From positions 75,316,096 to 75,380,095 of the forward strand of contig CM065802.1 of assembly GCA_033398695.1 (NCBI GenBank): 64,000 bases of DNA, in the 5' to 3' direction. Below, piece after piece: positions 47,756-58,965 of the stretch (its first letter is position 1; each line of letters starts with the position of its first letter). The stretch comes from Orobanche coerulescens. Taxonomy: Eukaryota > Streptophyta > Magnoliopsida > Lamiales > Orobanchaceae. The notes below the pieces were generated by a model. The model searched no databases and was not told the DNA's origin. It saw only the letters and a list, made by a program, of their open reading frames with translations. The translations under genes were made by a program, and so were the position numbers.

Positions 47756-47899
47756 GTGGTGCATTTTATGAATATGTTTTTGGTTATGGCGTTTCCGGGA
47801 GTGTGTGTTTCAAACTGATGTTTTATCATTTGCATGCTTTGACTATATGTGTAAGGTGTAAGTTGTTCACTTGATTACTTGTACTAGCATAATTGCTAA

Positions 47900-47910
47900 C
47901 CCCTTTGGGG
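47900..47910 (+). other. GC hairpin of G-III
   Basis: TTGCTAACCCC-TTT-GGGG, with a second GGGACCCTTTGTGGGG unit right after it. TTTCAGG and GACGAGCGG follow as in LTR B. Confidence 0.55.
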
Positions 47911-48337
47911 ACCCTTTGTGGGGAAATTTGTTTTATAAATTTCAGGTTATGTTTAGCCGGACGAGCGGGCATTGGGACAGTACGAGGATGCTATCCAGGG
48001 TTGTTGACATGTGCAAGCGAGTTTCTTTATTTTCCGTTGTCCATTTCAATATGGTTGTTTACCAACTTGTGAACTAATAGACGTACTCGAGTACTTAGGG
48101 GCTTTTGAATTTGCAAAGTGTATTGAGTTGTCCGTTATGTTTTCGTTGGAGTATTGTGTTGCTTGATTGACCGGTCAAACCGGGTGGATTTTTATTGTTT
48201 TGCGTCTTTTTGATGTGGTGTTGTTGCGTCGATTCCGTGAGTTGATGAGTGAAGTTGATTACCTAGCCTGGTGGGTCCTATGTGGGGGTCCATGGCGTAG
48301 TTACATTCTCGGGATTTCTTGGGGGTGTTACAGAAAA

Positions 48338-48349
48338 TGGTATCGGAGC
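48338..48349 (+). other. Primer-binding site of G-III
   Basis: TGGTATCGGAGC, one base from the canonical complement of initiator Met tRNA, 5 bases after the LTR. Confidence 0.88.
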
Positions 48350-48569
48350 CCTAGATTTATGGATACCTAGGCTTGTCGGTTAATTGGGTCTAGTTGTGTT
48401 TTGTTTTGCACATTGTCACCCCGCTGCCATCATCTCGGTACTTCCCGTGCTCGTAAGTTTTCTTTAATCGATTCCTTGCTCCTTGTATCGTACTTTCGAT
48501 TCTTGAATTGTGACTGTTTATCCTCTTGTACTTATCATCGAATTGCATTTGCTACCTCTTATCTTCAGT

Positions 48570-49700
48570 ATGGATGCTGGGAGAGGCCGAGATAGGGGTC
48601 GCGGCTGTGGTCGTGGACGCGGCCGTGGTCGTGGACGCGGCCGGGGACGTGGGGCAGCCAGTGAGGCGGCCACGTCACACAATTTTGGGGCTGGTAGTAC
48701 TGATGGTCATCAGAGCCATAGTGCTACTCAGGAGGGCGCAACCGGCGGTAAGGCCGATCTTGGTGTTGCAGCTGTGATGCAACAAATGGTGAACCAGATG
48801 GCTGCGATAGCTCAGGCGGTTCAGAACCCGACTCCGGCCCATGCTACTTGGGACGGAGCAGACCGTTGGCTTCAGGATGTCATCAAGATGCATCCTCCTT
48901 AGTTTTCGTGGGCTTCAGACACGATTGGTTGAGAGGGGTGGATCAAAGAGATATCCAAGGTCTTTGTTGCCACCAACTGTCCCGAGGATCGCAAGGTCCC
49001 TATTGCCCAGTACTTTCTAACTGGGGACGCTACTGACTGGTGGGAGGCTGTTGAGCCTAAGGACCATGCTGCTTCATGGGTAGAGTTCAAAGATCTAATG
49101 GAGACCGAATAATGCCCGTGGCCAGTTAAACAGGCTCGAGTCCATGCTTTCTATGATGCTCAGCCTCGGGATATTCCTGTTTACCAGGCTATTGCTGATT
49201 ACAACAGGAAGTTGGGCTTCGTGAAGGCCCAAGTTAGAGAAGAGAGCGACAAGATTTTCCACTTTTCCAGACGGATGAAACTGAAGATTCGTGACTACAT
49301 GTTTGGGCTTGCCTGCACCACCTTGAAGGATTATCAGAGTAGAGCTCTTGCATACGATATGTCTCTGACGGCCAGTGAGGCGGCACGTGAGAGCAAGAAA
49401 CAGAAGTCCACCGGAAATTTTTTGGGCCACAATGGTGGAGGTCAGCAGAAATCTCAGCCTGCTAACTTTCCCGCTAATGGTGGTCCAGCTCGTTCTACTG
49501 GTTGTTTCCGTGGGGCTGCCAGTACTCCTTCCCATGATGTGAAGTGTTTTAATTGCGGCCCACCGGGCCACGTCAGTCGTATTTGTCTGAGTCCTTTGCT
49601 GACATGTAATCAGTGTGGCCAGTCGGGACACTAGGCTGCTTTCTTTGCTGAGAGAGAGAGAACCCTTGGCGCCCAGACTTCCTTCCCAGCGCCTAAGGAA
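48570..49700 (+). pseudogene. gag: G-III gag
   Basis: Starts at ATG 48570 (MDAGRGRDRGRGCGRG) with an Arg-Gly-rich N-terminus of about 25 residues, usual for plant Tekay/Del gag. The capsid region continues in the same frame (QMVNQMAAIAQAVQN, VFVATNCPEDRKVPIAQYF, ATDWWEAVEPKD). Stops lie at 48900-48902, near 48928 and near 49110. An open part follows at 49212-49634 (FHFSRRMKLKIRDYM, ALAYDMSLTASEAARESKKQ). It ends in a CX2CX4HX4C zinc knuckle (CFNCGPPGHVSRIC) and a second knuckle broken by a stop (CNQCGQSGH then TAG). Leader 48350-48569 is untranslated. Nucleocapsid and capsid function is expected from the family; this copy cannot make it. Confidence 0.88.
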
Positions 49701-49706
49701 CCGAGT

Positions 49707-51048
49707 GTGAACCAGAAGTCGTTTACTCCGCAGCCTCCGCCGAGTGCCAGTCGAGGAAGAGGTCGGGATCAGCATGCTAGATGGGGAGCCTCCAATGTCG
49801 GATTCGCTCATCCGCGAGTTTACGATATGAGGAGGGCCGATGATCCAGCAGCCACCGTGGCCACATGTATCATTCATATACAGTCTCATCCTGTCAGTGT
49901 GCTTTTTGATTCGGGTGCTACGCATTCATTCATTTCTCTGGAGTGTGTGTGGTGTTTGAGTCTCGACTGTTTGATGCCTTGTGAGCCTTTCATCGTTAAG
50001 ATTCCTAGCGGTTATAGGATCGTTGGTGATCAGGAGGTCCGAGACTGTTCTGTGTTCATTTGTGAGAGGGCTTGACTCTCTAATCTTATTTTTGTGAGTA
50101 TTGAGGGTGAAGATTTGATTCTAGGGGATGATTGGCTCGAGTGGCATGGTGCAATCATGAACTACTGCACGAGGATCATCACCATGTTATCCGAGGACGG
50201 CACCGTGCACTCTTTCGCGAGGCGAAAGAGAAACCAGAAGTTCGTGATTAATGCCTTGAAGGCGATGAGGCTCCTGCGGAAGGGGTGTACTGGTTATTGG
50301 TGCTATGCCTTGAAGGAGGGGGATGGTGGGGTCGAGTTTTCATCGATTCCAGTCATTAGTGAGTTCTCTGATGTCTTTCCTGATGAGTTACCGGGGTTGC
50401 CACCGGACCGTGAGGTTGAGTTCGCTATCGAGTTAGAGCCAGGTGCGGCTCCGATTTCAAAGGTGCCGTATCGCATGGCACCTTCAGAGATGGCCGAGTT
50501 GAAGAAGCAGTTGAGTGAGATTCTTGAGTCAGGGTATATTCGACCGAGCGCTTCACCTTGGGGCGCACCAGTTCTATTTGTGCAGAAGAATGATGGTTCA
50601 CTGTGTTTATGTATCGACTACCGCGAGCTAAACAAGGTGACCATCAAGAACAAGTATCCCCTGCCGAGGATTGATGACTTGTTTGATCAGTTGCAGTGAG
50701 CTGCGGTATTCTCAAAGATTGAATTGAGAGCGGGGTACTATCAGCTTCGGGTGAAGGAGTCCGATGTCCCGAAAACAGCTTTTCGGACGAGATACGGACA
50801 TCATGAGTTTGTGGTTATGCCCTTCGGGTTGACTAACGCGCCGGCGGTGTTCATGCAGTTGATGAAGAAGGTCTTCATTGAGTATTTGGATAAGTGTGTC
50901 GTCGTCTTCATTGACGACATTCTTATCTATTCGAAGAATGATGAGGAGCATGCGCATCATATGCGTGTGACGTTAGACATTTTGAGGACCGAGCGACTCT
51001 ATGCGAAGTTCTCGAAATGTGAGTTCTGGCTGAAAGAGGTGTTGTTTC
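49707..51048 (+). pseudogene. pol: G-III pol: protease and reverse transcriptase, truncated
   Basis: Protease is at 49850-50075 with the aspartic motif LFDSGATHSFIS. After a TGA (50073-50075) the frame resumes at 50094 ([16 protein letters not shown]). The RT follows ([60 protein letters not shown]), a TGA at 50697-50699 (Q-*-A, a W or Q codon lost), then [36 protein letters not shown] and the catalytic [13 protein letters not shown]. It stops at KCEFWLKEV where copia C5 inserted at 51049. RNase H and integrase of this copy are outside the window or lost. Ty3/gypsy chromovirus type. Confidence 0.9.
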
Positions 51049-52528
51049 TGTTAGGGTTGTATACGTCAAAGCATACTTTATGCTTGTATTACCTAATTTC
51101 CCGGTCTTTATCTATGAGAATATTTAATTCATTTATCACATGTTTTGTATATTTATTCACGCTATGGTTATGCAAATGTAGTCTAAATTACTTTATATTG
51201 TAGATAATATGGTGTGTCGTGTCACACAGAAAATCACATTATCGGTTCCTTATATAGTAATATTTAGTTCACAGCCTATATAACATTAGACTTTTATGTA
51301 AGAGGTTGTAGTATATGCTTGAGACTGGTTGGTCTTGACCACTAACATATATTAGCGTATTCGGTATACGTTGAACAGGATCGAGGTGAGATAGATTCTT
51401 CTGTACTGACTATAAGAAGAACGTACATCTCGGACAATTATTATTTCTTAATTCTAGTGATTAATATTTAATTATATATATTTAATATTTATTGCTTTGA
51501 TTTATCATGGGTGAGAGCCACAATGATTGACTCAATATGCTCGATATTTTGGACAATATTATTATTTATATGATAATTAATATTATAGCTAGAAATCGTG
51601 TCTGACTCGGGTTGATCATGTCCCTTGAGGCACTCGAAATGATTATTATATTAAACCCTGCAGGTGGAATTAATTTTCCGATATAATAATAAAGGTCGAG
51701 TGGTATAGTCATGTATAATATATTAATTAATTAAAAGCTGTCAGTAGCTTAAATTAATTAATGGACATGGAATATCTTAAATACGGGAAATAATTAATTC
51801 AAAAAGGAGCCCAATTTCGTAATTTAGGATTTTGGTAGGAAGTGCAATATCAACCTTTTAGTGGACTAAGTTGATATTAATAGAGTCTTAATATTAGGAA
51901 GAGTCCTAATATTGGAAAGAATATACCTATTGGGAGTCCTTACCATATCCTCCTTAAGGTCCCTAGAGTAGCCCAAAACACCTATAAATAGGACATTGTG
52001 TTGGCCAATTTTTACATCATTATTGAGGCAAGAAAACCGATTTTTATGTGTGTGTTTAATTGTGGATCTTGACTTGTATCTTGGATTCCATAATTTAGTT
52101 AACACAATATTTTTCTAAAATACTGAAAATATTCAAGAAAAATAGAGAAAACAAAAATCGTGAGTTTCTTGAGAAAAAATTTCGGCCGACCCCTTGCTGT
52201 CCAAGTTTGATCCGGTAGATTGTTGCCCACACGATATCCGGACATAGGCGGGATATACTCTAGAAGATCTTGAGGTAGAAATACAAGAAGATCGGAGAGG
52301 AGTACGAAGAGGAGATAAAACGACCAAAAGGGATTTCCTACCACTTCGCGTCAAAGGTATAAATTACCGACTCCCATGCGTAAATATGTGTATTTAATTG
52401 TTTGTTAATATGTTTAGTTAATTAATTGACAAGCCTAAATAGATCCGATTTTCATGTTGATTAGTTTATAAAACCTTTCATAAAGTAATTTCCACCAACT
52501 AGCTTCCGCTGCGCTTTATATACCAACA
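51049..52528 (+). mobile_element. Copia C5 5' LTR (plus strand)
   Basis: TGTTAGGGTTGTATAC…TATACCAACA, 1480 bp. TATA segment CCTATAAATAGG at about 51981-51992. Same family as the C1-C4 LTRs but opposite orientation. Left flank GTTTC (51044-51048) is the candidate target duplication; its partner is not in the window. Confidence 0.92.
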
Positions 52529-52529
52529 A

Positions 52530-52543
52530 TTGGTATCGGAGAC
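52530..52543 (+). other. Primer-binding site of C5
   Basis: TTGGTATCGGAGAC, resembling the complement of initiator Met tRNA, two bases after the LTR. Confidence 0.8.
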
Positions 52544-53814
52544 GGTCTTTAGGTTCTGTTCAATTTAATTAATTTGGTGATTAATATGCTAGCAATTAAA
52601 TATTCATGTAGTATGATTTTTGAAATATTTTGCTAGAATTTGTCTTGCAGGAGAATATGATCCAATTATCATGGCTATGTGATGTTTTTATTTATTTACG
52701 CATTTTTTGGTAATTTGGCTCGATTTTGAGGCATGTATAAGTTTTTCCCGTGAGAAAATCAATGGGTAGAATATGATTCATTTTTCTTGTAATTTGATGT
52801 AAATTCGATGTATTTTATTTCGAATAAAATTGTAATCGAATTGGAACACACAAAGTACGAAAGAGAAAGAAGTCCAACGCAAGAAGCGATCCGTCGGGTG
52901 AACCCGAGACCGGCGAGAGCCGATCGGCACTCGGCCGGCCCAGCCGGCTCGGGCGAGTCGGGCGGCTTGATCGGCTCGGGCGTGGTCGGGCGGCCGGGCG
53001 TGGTCGGGCAGTGGCCAGCGGGTCAAGTTGTCCGGTTCGGGTCGTTCGATTCGTTTTTCCGCGAGATGCTTGAAGCAGTGGGAGCAAACGAGCCGAAGAT
53101 TTTCTCATTATTCAAAACGAGGAATAAAAGCCATGATAATTGGATTTAATTATCCAATTTTATTATTTGTTGGTTTTTATTGTTTTGATGTAAGGCATGT
53201 ATGGATGTATGCGTGATATGTTTCCTTGCATGTTAGGACAAGAAAATTAAAAACCTTAATTTTTTAAAATAACTAAGTGATTTTAAATTGATTTTTTAAA
53301 ATCAAATTGGCCTCCATAATTGGTTTAAATTGTGAAATAATTAGCATGCGCATTGACATTAGAGTCATCTTCCACATCGGATGTGCTAATTATTGGCTCA
53401 CTGGTTTTAAACTTTAAATTCGATAACAAAAAGGTGAATATTATTTTTTATGATAGGACCTCTCCATCTATAGGACTATTATCATTAAATGATATTCTAA
53501 GGTTTGTTAAATTATGGTGTTCACTTAGGTGTATTGATTAATAAGATCCCCATCGGAGTCTATGTTAATTAAATACATGGCCAAGAGGAACCAACTATTA
53601 ATTTTACTTGTCAAAACGCATCTTGGCTAGATAGTAAAATTAAAGACGTCAAAATCTACTTGAAAATATATGTGTAAACGTCCACACTATCGTGGCTTGC
53701 ATGTGCCGTTTTTTTCAAGGTGTTGGTTGATTCCATATATATTGTGTTTTAAGGTTTTTCAATATATTATGCGTCGAATTATGTGATGAATGGTGTTTTT
53801 AATTTTATTCTTAG
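52544..53814 (+). other. C5 untranslated leader with a GC-rich island
   Basis: 1.27 kb between primer site and gag. It is AT-rich except for 52890-53050, which is strongly G+C-rich (GGCTCGGGCGAGTCGGGCGG, GTGGTCGGGCGGCCGGGCGT). Reading frames cross the island but show no domain. CTTGCAG|GAGAATATG (near 52645) and TTATTCTTAG|ATG (53814) look like splice acceptors, so the leader may be spliced. Confidence 0.6.
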
Positions 53815-54650
53815 ATGTCTTTCAATCCACTAGCTGTTATTCTCAAAGAAAACAAACTTGATGGCACTAACTTTTCCGACTAGAAAAGAAATCCTTATAT
53901 TGTCTTGACTGCCGAGGGGCATAAATTTGTTTTAACTGAGGAGAGCCCTTTGGAACCAGAAACGGATGCCACTCCTGAAGAGTTAGCTGAATTCCGGAAA
54001 TGGAAAAAGTCTGATGAGATGGCTCGCTGTTACATTTTGGCTTCACTAACAAATGTATTGCAACATCAGCATCAGACGATGGGCTCATCCGCGGAAATGA
54101 TGAAAAATCTCAGTGAGATGTTTGGTCATCAGAACCAGGCGGCTAGGCAAAATGCAATGAGGGTTTTGATGACAACCCAAATGTCTGAAGGGACTCAAGT
54201 AAGGGATCACATTCTTAAAATGATGTCTCATTTGAACAAACTAAGCATACTGGGGGCACTATCGATGCGGAGTCGCAGGTCGATATTATCTTGGCCATTT
54301 TACCAAGAAGCTTTGAGCAGTTCCGCCTTGACTACAACATGAATCGGAGAACTTACACATTGGCGGAACTTCTGACAGAGCTTCACTCTGCCGAAGGTCT
54401 CTTCAAACAAGGTTATCATCAAATTCTTGCGGCAACCGGTGCTGCTTCTTCAAAATCCATATGGGGAAAGAAAAAAAAGCAGGTTGGCCAGAAGCAAGTG
54501 GCAACCTTCAAAGCTAAGGGCAAGGCTCATCAGTCAAAGGCTCCTCAGCCCGAGGCGAACAAAAATCCCAAGGGCAAGTGCTTCAACTGCGGTCTGAAAG
54601 GGCATTTCAAGAGTGATTGCCCTAAGAAAGGTATACGTCTCATGCACTAG
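53815..54650 (+). pseudogene. gag: C5 gag
   Basis: ATG at 53815 (MSFNPLAVILKENKLDGTNF), copia gag of the UBN2/retrotran_gag_2 type. A TAG at about 53881 replaces a conserved Trp. Main block 53905-54250 (LTEESPLEPETDATPEELAE, MARCYILASLTNVLQHQHQT, MMKNLSEMFGHQNQAARQNA). A one-base frameshift near 54255 moves to the frame open at 54291-54650 (FEQFRLDYNMNRRTYTLAEL, KGKCFNCGLKGHFKSDCPKK), which includes an intact CX2CX4HX4C zinc knuckle. Confidence 0.88.
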
Positions 54651-54664
54651 TAGTCAAAACATGT

Positions 54665-55923
54665 TTGGCTGCCTGTTCTATGACTTCGTGGATAGTGGAT
54701 TCGGGCTCTATTGATCATGTTTGTTATGACTCACAGGGGTTCCAAGTAACCAAGGTACTTAGTGCGGATGAGATTACAATAAGTTGGGGCGACTATTCCA
54801 GGCTCAAGGCTGTTGTAGTGGGAGTCGTGCAGCTAAAAGTTGATGATAGGATTTTAGTTCTAAATAATGTATTATTAGTACCTGATTTTAGAATAAATTT
54901 AATTTCAGTTTCTAAATTGCGTCGTGATGGATATTCAGTTTATTTTGAAGATAATGCAGTTATTAAAATAAATGGTGAATATGTTTGCGCGAGTACTTAT
55001 AGTGAAGAACTTTATATCATTAATGCTGCACCAGCTCCCTTGCATAATTATAAATCACTTAATTCTTTGACTAATCCTAATAAAAGAAAAGAGCCTTCGA
55101 GCATAAATCCAACATATTTGTGGCATTTACGATTGAATCATATTAACCTTAGAAGGATTCAAAGATTGGTGAGTGATGGCCCATTGGATTCGCTCTAAGT
55201 TGAGTCATTTCCAACCTGCGAATCCTGTCTAGAAGGTAAAATGACTAAAAGGGCTTTCCAAAGCAAAGGAAATCGTGCACAAAATGTATTGGAATTAGTA
55301 CACACCGATGTATGTGGTCCAATGAACATCCAGGCTAAGGGTGGTTTCGAATACTTCATCACATTTATAGATGATTATTCGAGATATGGATACATCAATT
55401 TGATGCGACGTAAGTCTGAATCTTTTGATAAGTTCAAAGAATTCAAGGCTGAAACGGAGAAGCATCATGGGCAGAGTATCAAGTCACTACGATCTGATCG
55501 TGGTGGCGAATACCTTAGTGGAGAGTTTTTGGATTTCTTGGCACATAAGGGGATTACTTCTTAGCTCACAGCGCCTGGTACACCACAACAAAATGGTGTT
55601 GCTGAACGAAGGAATCGTACTTTATTAGAGATGGTTAGGTCAATGATGAGTTATTCTGATTTGCCTATTTCGTTTTGGGGATAAGCCTTGGAAACAGGGT
55701 GTACATTCTAAACTTGGTGCCTTCGAAATCAGTTCCAAAAACACACACAGAACTGTGGAATGGGCGCAAGCCCAGTCTAGGACATGTTCGGATTTGGGGT
55801 TCACTAGAACACGTGCTGAATAAGGAAGCTGGTAAGTTGGCATCTCGTACAGAAGAACAAGTGTTTATGGGATATACTAAGGGAACGAAGGGTGGCTTAT
55901 TCTACAGTACTAAAGACGAGAAG
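54665..55923 (+). pseudogene. C5 protease and integrase, truncated
   Basis: Protease: SWIVDSGSIDHVCYDS (54690-54735). Gag-pre-integrase with the HHCC site: TYLWHLRLNHINLRRIQ and, after a stop at 55196-55198, PTCESCLEGK. Integrase core at 55241-55564: VLELVHTDVCGPMNIQ, FITFIDDYSRYGYINLM, SIKSLRSDRGGEYLSGEFLD. After a TAG (55562-55564) come TPQQNGVAERRNRT and a frameshifted C-terminus ([23 protein letters not shown]). The D, D and E of the catalytic triad are visible. Interrupted at 55924 by the G-IV LTR; RT and RNase H are not seen in this window. Confidence 0.9.
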
Positions 55924-56280
55924 TGTAACACCCCCAATCCATTCAGGGATATTACACGCCGTAGAACCCTTCCTCAAGTATCTACCAAGTTGGTAACAAC
56001 ATCGAACATCTCACAATGCCTTTAAGGCTAAATGACTCAGTAGACCAATTTTGTCTTTCAATAAAAACATACAACTCAATATCAATACATGCCCACGTAG
56101 GGGTCGAATACAACACATTCCCATACAACAGGGAAAGAATACTGCAGCGGAATAAAATATAACTGAAACAATACAACAATAAATGGGTCCTCATGTGATT
56201 AGTATTGATCATCTTTCATCATCCTTAATTATGACCATGTGCTATGCTCCCCAAAACCTGAATGCAATACAGACATCCAC

Positions 56281-56298
56281 CCCCCGATTACTCGGGGG
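56281..56298 (-). other. GC hairpin of G-IV
   Basis: CCCCCGATTACTCGGGGG, a 7-bp stem with a 4-base loop, identical to the G1 5' LTR hairpin although most of the surrounding LTR differs. CTAGCGAAAT/CTAGCAAAAT precedes it in the sense of transcription. Confidence 0.6.
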
Positions 56299-56711
56299 TT
56301 AGCAAAATTCCACTATTTTGCTAGTGCAAGTACAAAGTACAAATACGAGCCATACAATCCAAGTTCCAAGAATAACAATAACCAGGAATCCTAAAAGATT
56401 AACATATCGAAAAATACTTCCCGAGGCAAGAGTTGAGTAAAACTTTCCAAAAACCGAAGGATCACAATTCAAGGGAAACCATTTACAAAATGGTTTAATA
56501 TTCCATCGGGAGTTTTAGTAGAAGACAATTTAAGATTACCGAATCCTTCTCTTTTCAAAATCAACAGGGGTCACAACCTAAAGGTTTTTGTTTTCACAAA
56601 TAAAACCAACAAAAGTTCACAGGGTTAAAACCCATGTCGTGTCCTCGACGGACATAAAATCAACACAACATAATCACCCAAGATACGCAAATATTGTTCA
56701 CACAAATACAA

Positions 56712-57255
56712 CACCAACTCGTGAATCCAGGGCTATACCATTAGATTCCCTTGAGGCCTCGCAGGCCCCTCCCGAGGTGAGCAAAAATACGTTCACAAAT
56801 CATATACACACCAACTCGTGAATCCATGGCTATACCATTGGATTCCCTCGAGGCCTCGCAGGACCCTCCCGAGGTGAGCAAAAATACATTCATAAATCAT
56901 ATACACACCAACTCGTGAATCTAGGGTTATACCATTAGATTCCCTCGAGGCCTCACATGGCCCTCCCGAGGTGAGCAAAATACATTCACAATCATACACA
57001 TAACACTGTGAACACATGCCACGTCATCTCACGATTGGATCAATCACTTGTTGTCTCCTGACCATATGATCGCATGTCATATGTCACCGCAGGTCTTATC
57101 ATCTCACAGTTGGATCAATCACTTGTTGCATCCTGACCGCATGATCACAAGCCATGTGTCACCGTAGATTGTCTTAGGCTCTCACGGTTGGATCAATCAC
57201 TTGTTGCATCCCGACCACATGATAACATGCCATGTGTCACTGTAGACCTTCGACC
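56712..57255 (-). repeat. Two tandem-repeat sets in G-IV LTR
   Basis: First set: three copies with a regular 97-bp period starting at 56712, 56809 and 56906 (CACCAACTCGTGAATC…GGCCTC…CCCTCCCGAGGTGAGC). Second set: three copies of about 77 bp starting near 57028, 57103 and 57181 (CTCACGRTTGGATCAATCAC…CATGTGTCACYG). Confidence 0.88.
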
Positions 57256-58245
57256 ATATCCACATATTCACACAAATAATATATCACACTAAGGATATCC
57301 GAAAATTCACCCAAAGGCAACAAACACAAAGCACGACACTAATGTCAAATCACAACGTACCGAAATGAGATAATATATGCATATATATTATCAAAGCACA
57401 ACAACAACACCAAGCATATTCATAGGGTTCACTTAACCATTCACGAGACGCAACATTCACAAAACACACGCGTTTTGAAAGTGAGCCTTTAACGAGGCTA
57501 AACCAAATCCTTGAAAGTTCATTTCAAACAACCAAACAAACACATTTAGATGATCACCGATCATTACATTCACAAAACAAGAAATGTATGGGCAAGGTAC
57601 TTGCCTCAAAACCACGATCGCAACGAAACGACGGATGGGATGTGGTCGAACAGCCCCGAACCCCGAACACTATCAAGAACGCGATAGCACCACGAGTACT
57701 ACGAGAATAACACCACATGAATTATCAATCACCAAACGGGATTCAACTCGGAATCCTCAAGCACCTATAATCCTCCGGAAGGAACAATAAAAACAACGAA
57801 GATACGATTACAAAGAGAATCAAGGTAAAAAACAATGGAAATCCCACCAAACTATCGAAGGAAAACTCATTGAGACATTTAATCGAACACTTAACGCTCG
57901 ATAACTCCCAAGAACACTCGAATCACCAATCGAGTTGAACAAACTCGAAATACGGATATACAACCCATAGAATATGATTAATAATGTTCAATAACATCAA
58001 TCGATTCATGAAAATCGGACGAACAACGAAAATCAAGAAGGAAATCTCGATAGTCAAATCTAGGAGATTTCAAGAAATTACCTCGATCCGACGAAGAACA
58101 AAGATTAGATGTTGTTATAATCAACACAAGCCTTCAAAAAGATGTTGTTCTATGATGCTCCCGATCAAAACCCTCAATTTCTATCGAAGGATCGCGAAAA
58201 ATGAAGAAAAAAGTGGAAATGGCCGAGTGACCCGGTGCCCAGGCC

Positions 58246-58430
58246 TTAAATAGTCGGTCACTGCCGAGCGCTTACGGCCGTAATCGGCCATGGCCTTACG
58301 GCCGTAACCAGCCATCCCGACCCAACTGCCCAAAACTGCCGGCAGCGTTATGTACGTTACCAGTCAGGGCTTACGTACGTAACATCCCTTACGGCCGTAA
58401 CTACCGGACCATTGCGGCCGTAACTCGGCC
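58246..58430 (-). promoter_or_regulatory. Palindrome cluster and TATA box of G-IV
   Basis: TTACGGCCGTAA at 58272-58283 and near 58295 and 58388, TTACGTACGTAA near 58371, a TTATGTACGTTA variant near 58348 and a half-mutated GCGGCCGTAA near 58423. The TATA box is TATTTAA on the minus strand (58246-58252), 19 bp from the nearest palindrome. Confidence 0.75.
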
Positions 58431-58965
58431 AGGTGTGCCAATGCCCCAATACATGTGGCCCTGACTCGGCCGTGGCCAACTCCAATAGTCCGGACAACCC
58501 CGAAACCTAAACCTGAATATAAACCGAAGATACGGTTACGAAGTACTTGCAAAGACGAATCTAAGCGCTAAGAGAACACATGATTCCGACCACCCGAAGG
58601 CTCGAAATTCGACAATGGAATTAATTATTCCAAACTTTGAGAAATTACGAAAACGGCCGAAAACGTCCGAAATACACGATACGCGATCGAAACACTAAGC
58701 CAAAGATCGCAACATGAATAATAACATTAAATGAACTTACAAGAAACTCGAAATAATAGTTTCGGACGAAATTCACAAGAATCGAACTCAAGTGCGGAAA
58801 AGCCGTTTAAGAACATGGAACTCAACAAAACGATACCGAAACGAACTTGGATGATAAAAAGTGCAGAATTAATCATTCTCGGAATGGCGAAAGCAGTCTA
58901 TGATTCGCTAAGATGGACTTCTACCAAAAAAAGAATTATCGGAAATCGAAATTGCGGATATCACA

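Larger units (their letters stand above)
46267..48332 (+). mobile_element. G-III 5' LTR
   Basis: 2066 bp, TGTAATATCCGC…GGGGGTGTTACA, followed by an initiator-Met primer site. The left flank TTTAT (46262-46266) would be the target duplication; the other end is not in the window. Contains a promoter block (46794-47013), two tandem repeats (47619-47755) and a GC hairpin (47900-47910). Confidence 0.9.
55924..58965 (-). mobile_element. G-IV 3' LTR
   Basis: 3042 bp, TGTGATATCCGC (58965) to GGGGGTGTTACA (55924) on the minus strand, next to a purine tract. Inserted in the C5 integrase (left flank AGAAG at 55919-55923; partner not visible). Contains palindromes and TATA (58246-58430), two sets of tandem repeats (56712-57255) and the same GC hairpin as G1 (56281-56298). 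The 57260-58240 section is non-coding. Confidence 0.88.

Noticed and set aside
48570..48902. RG-rich ORF as a host RNA-binding protein gene
   Set aside because: It follows an LTR and primer site and continues into capsid and zinc-knuckle sequence; it is the gag N-terminus.
52808..53149. 113-codon ORF through the GC-rich island as a gene
   Set aside because: No domain, overlapping open frames on both strands as expected of GC-rich DNA, and it sits in the untranslated leader of C5.
46267..58965. Endogenous pararetrovirus
   Set aside because: All RT regions are bounded by LTRs with tRNA primer sites and lie with integrase; no movement or coat protein of that group is visible.
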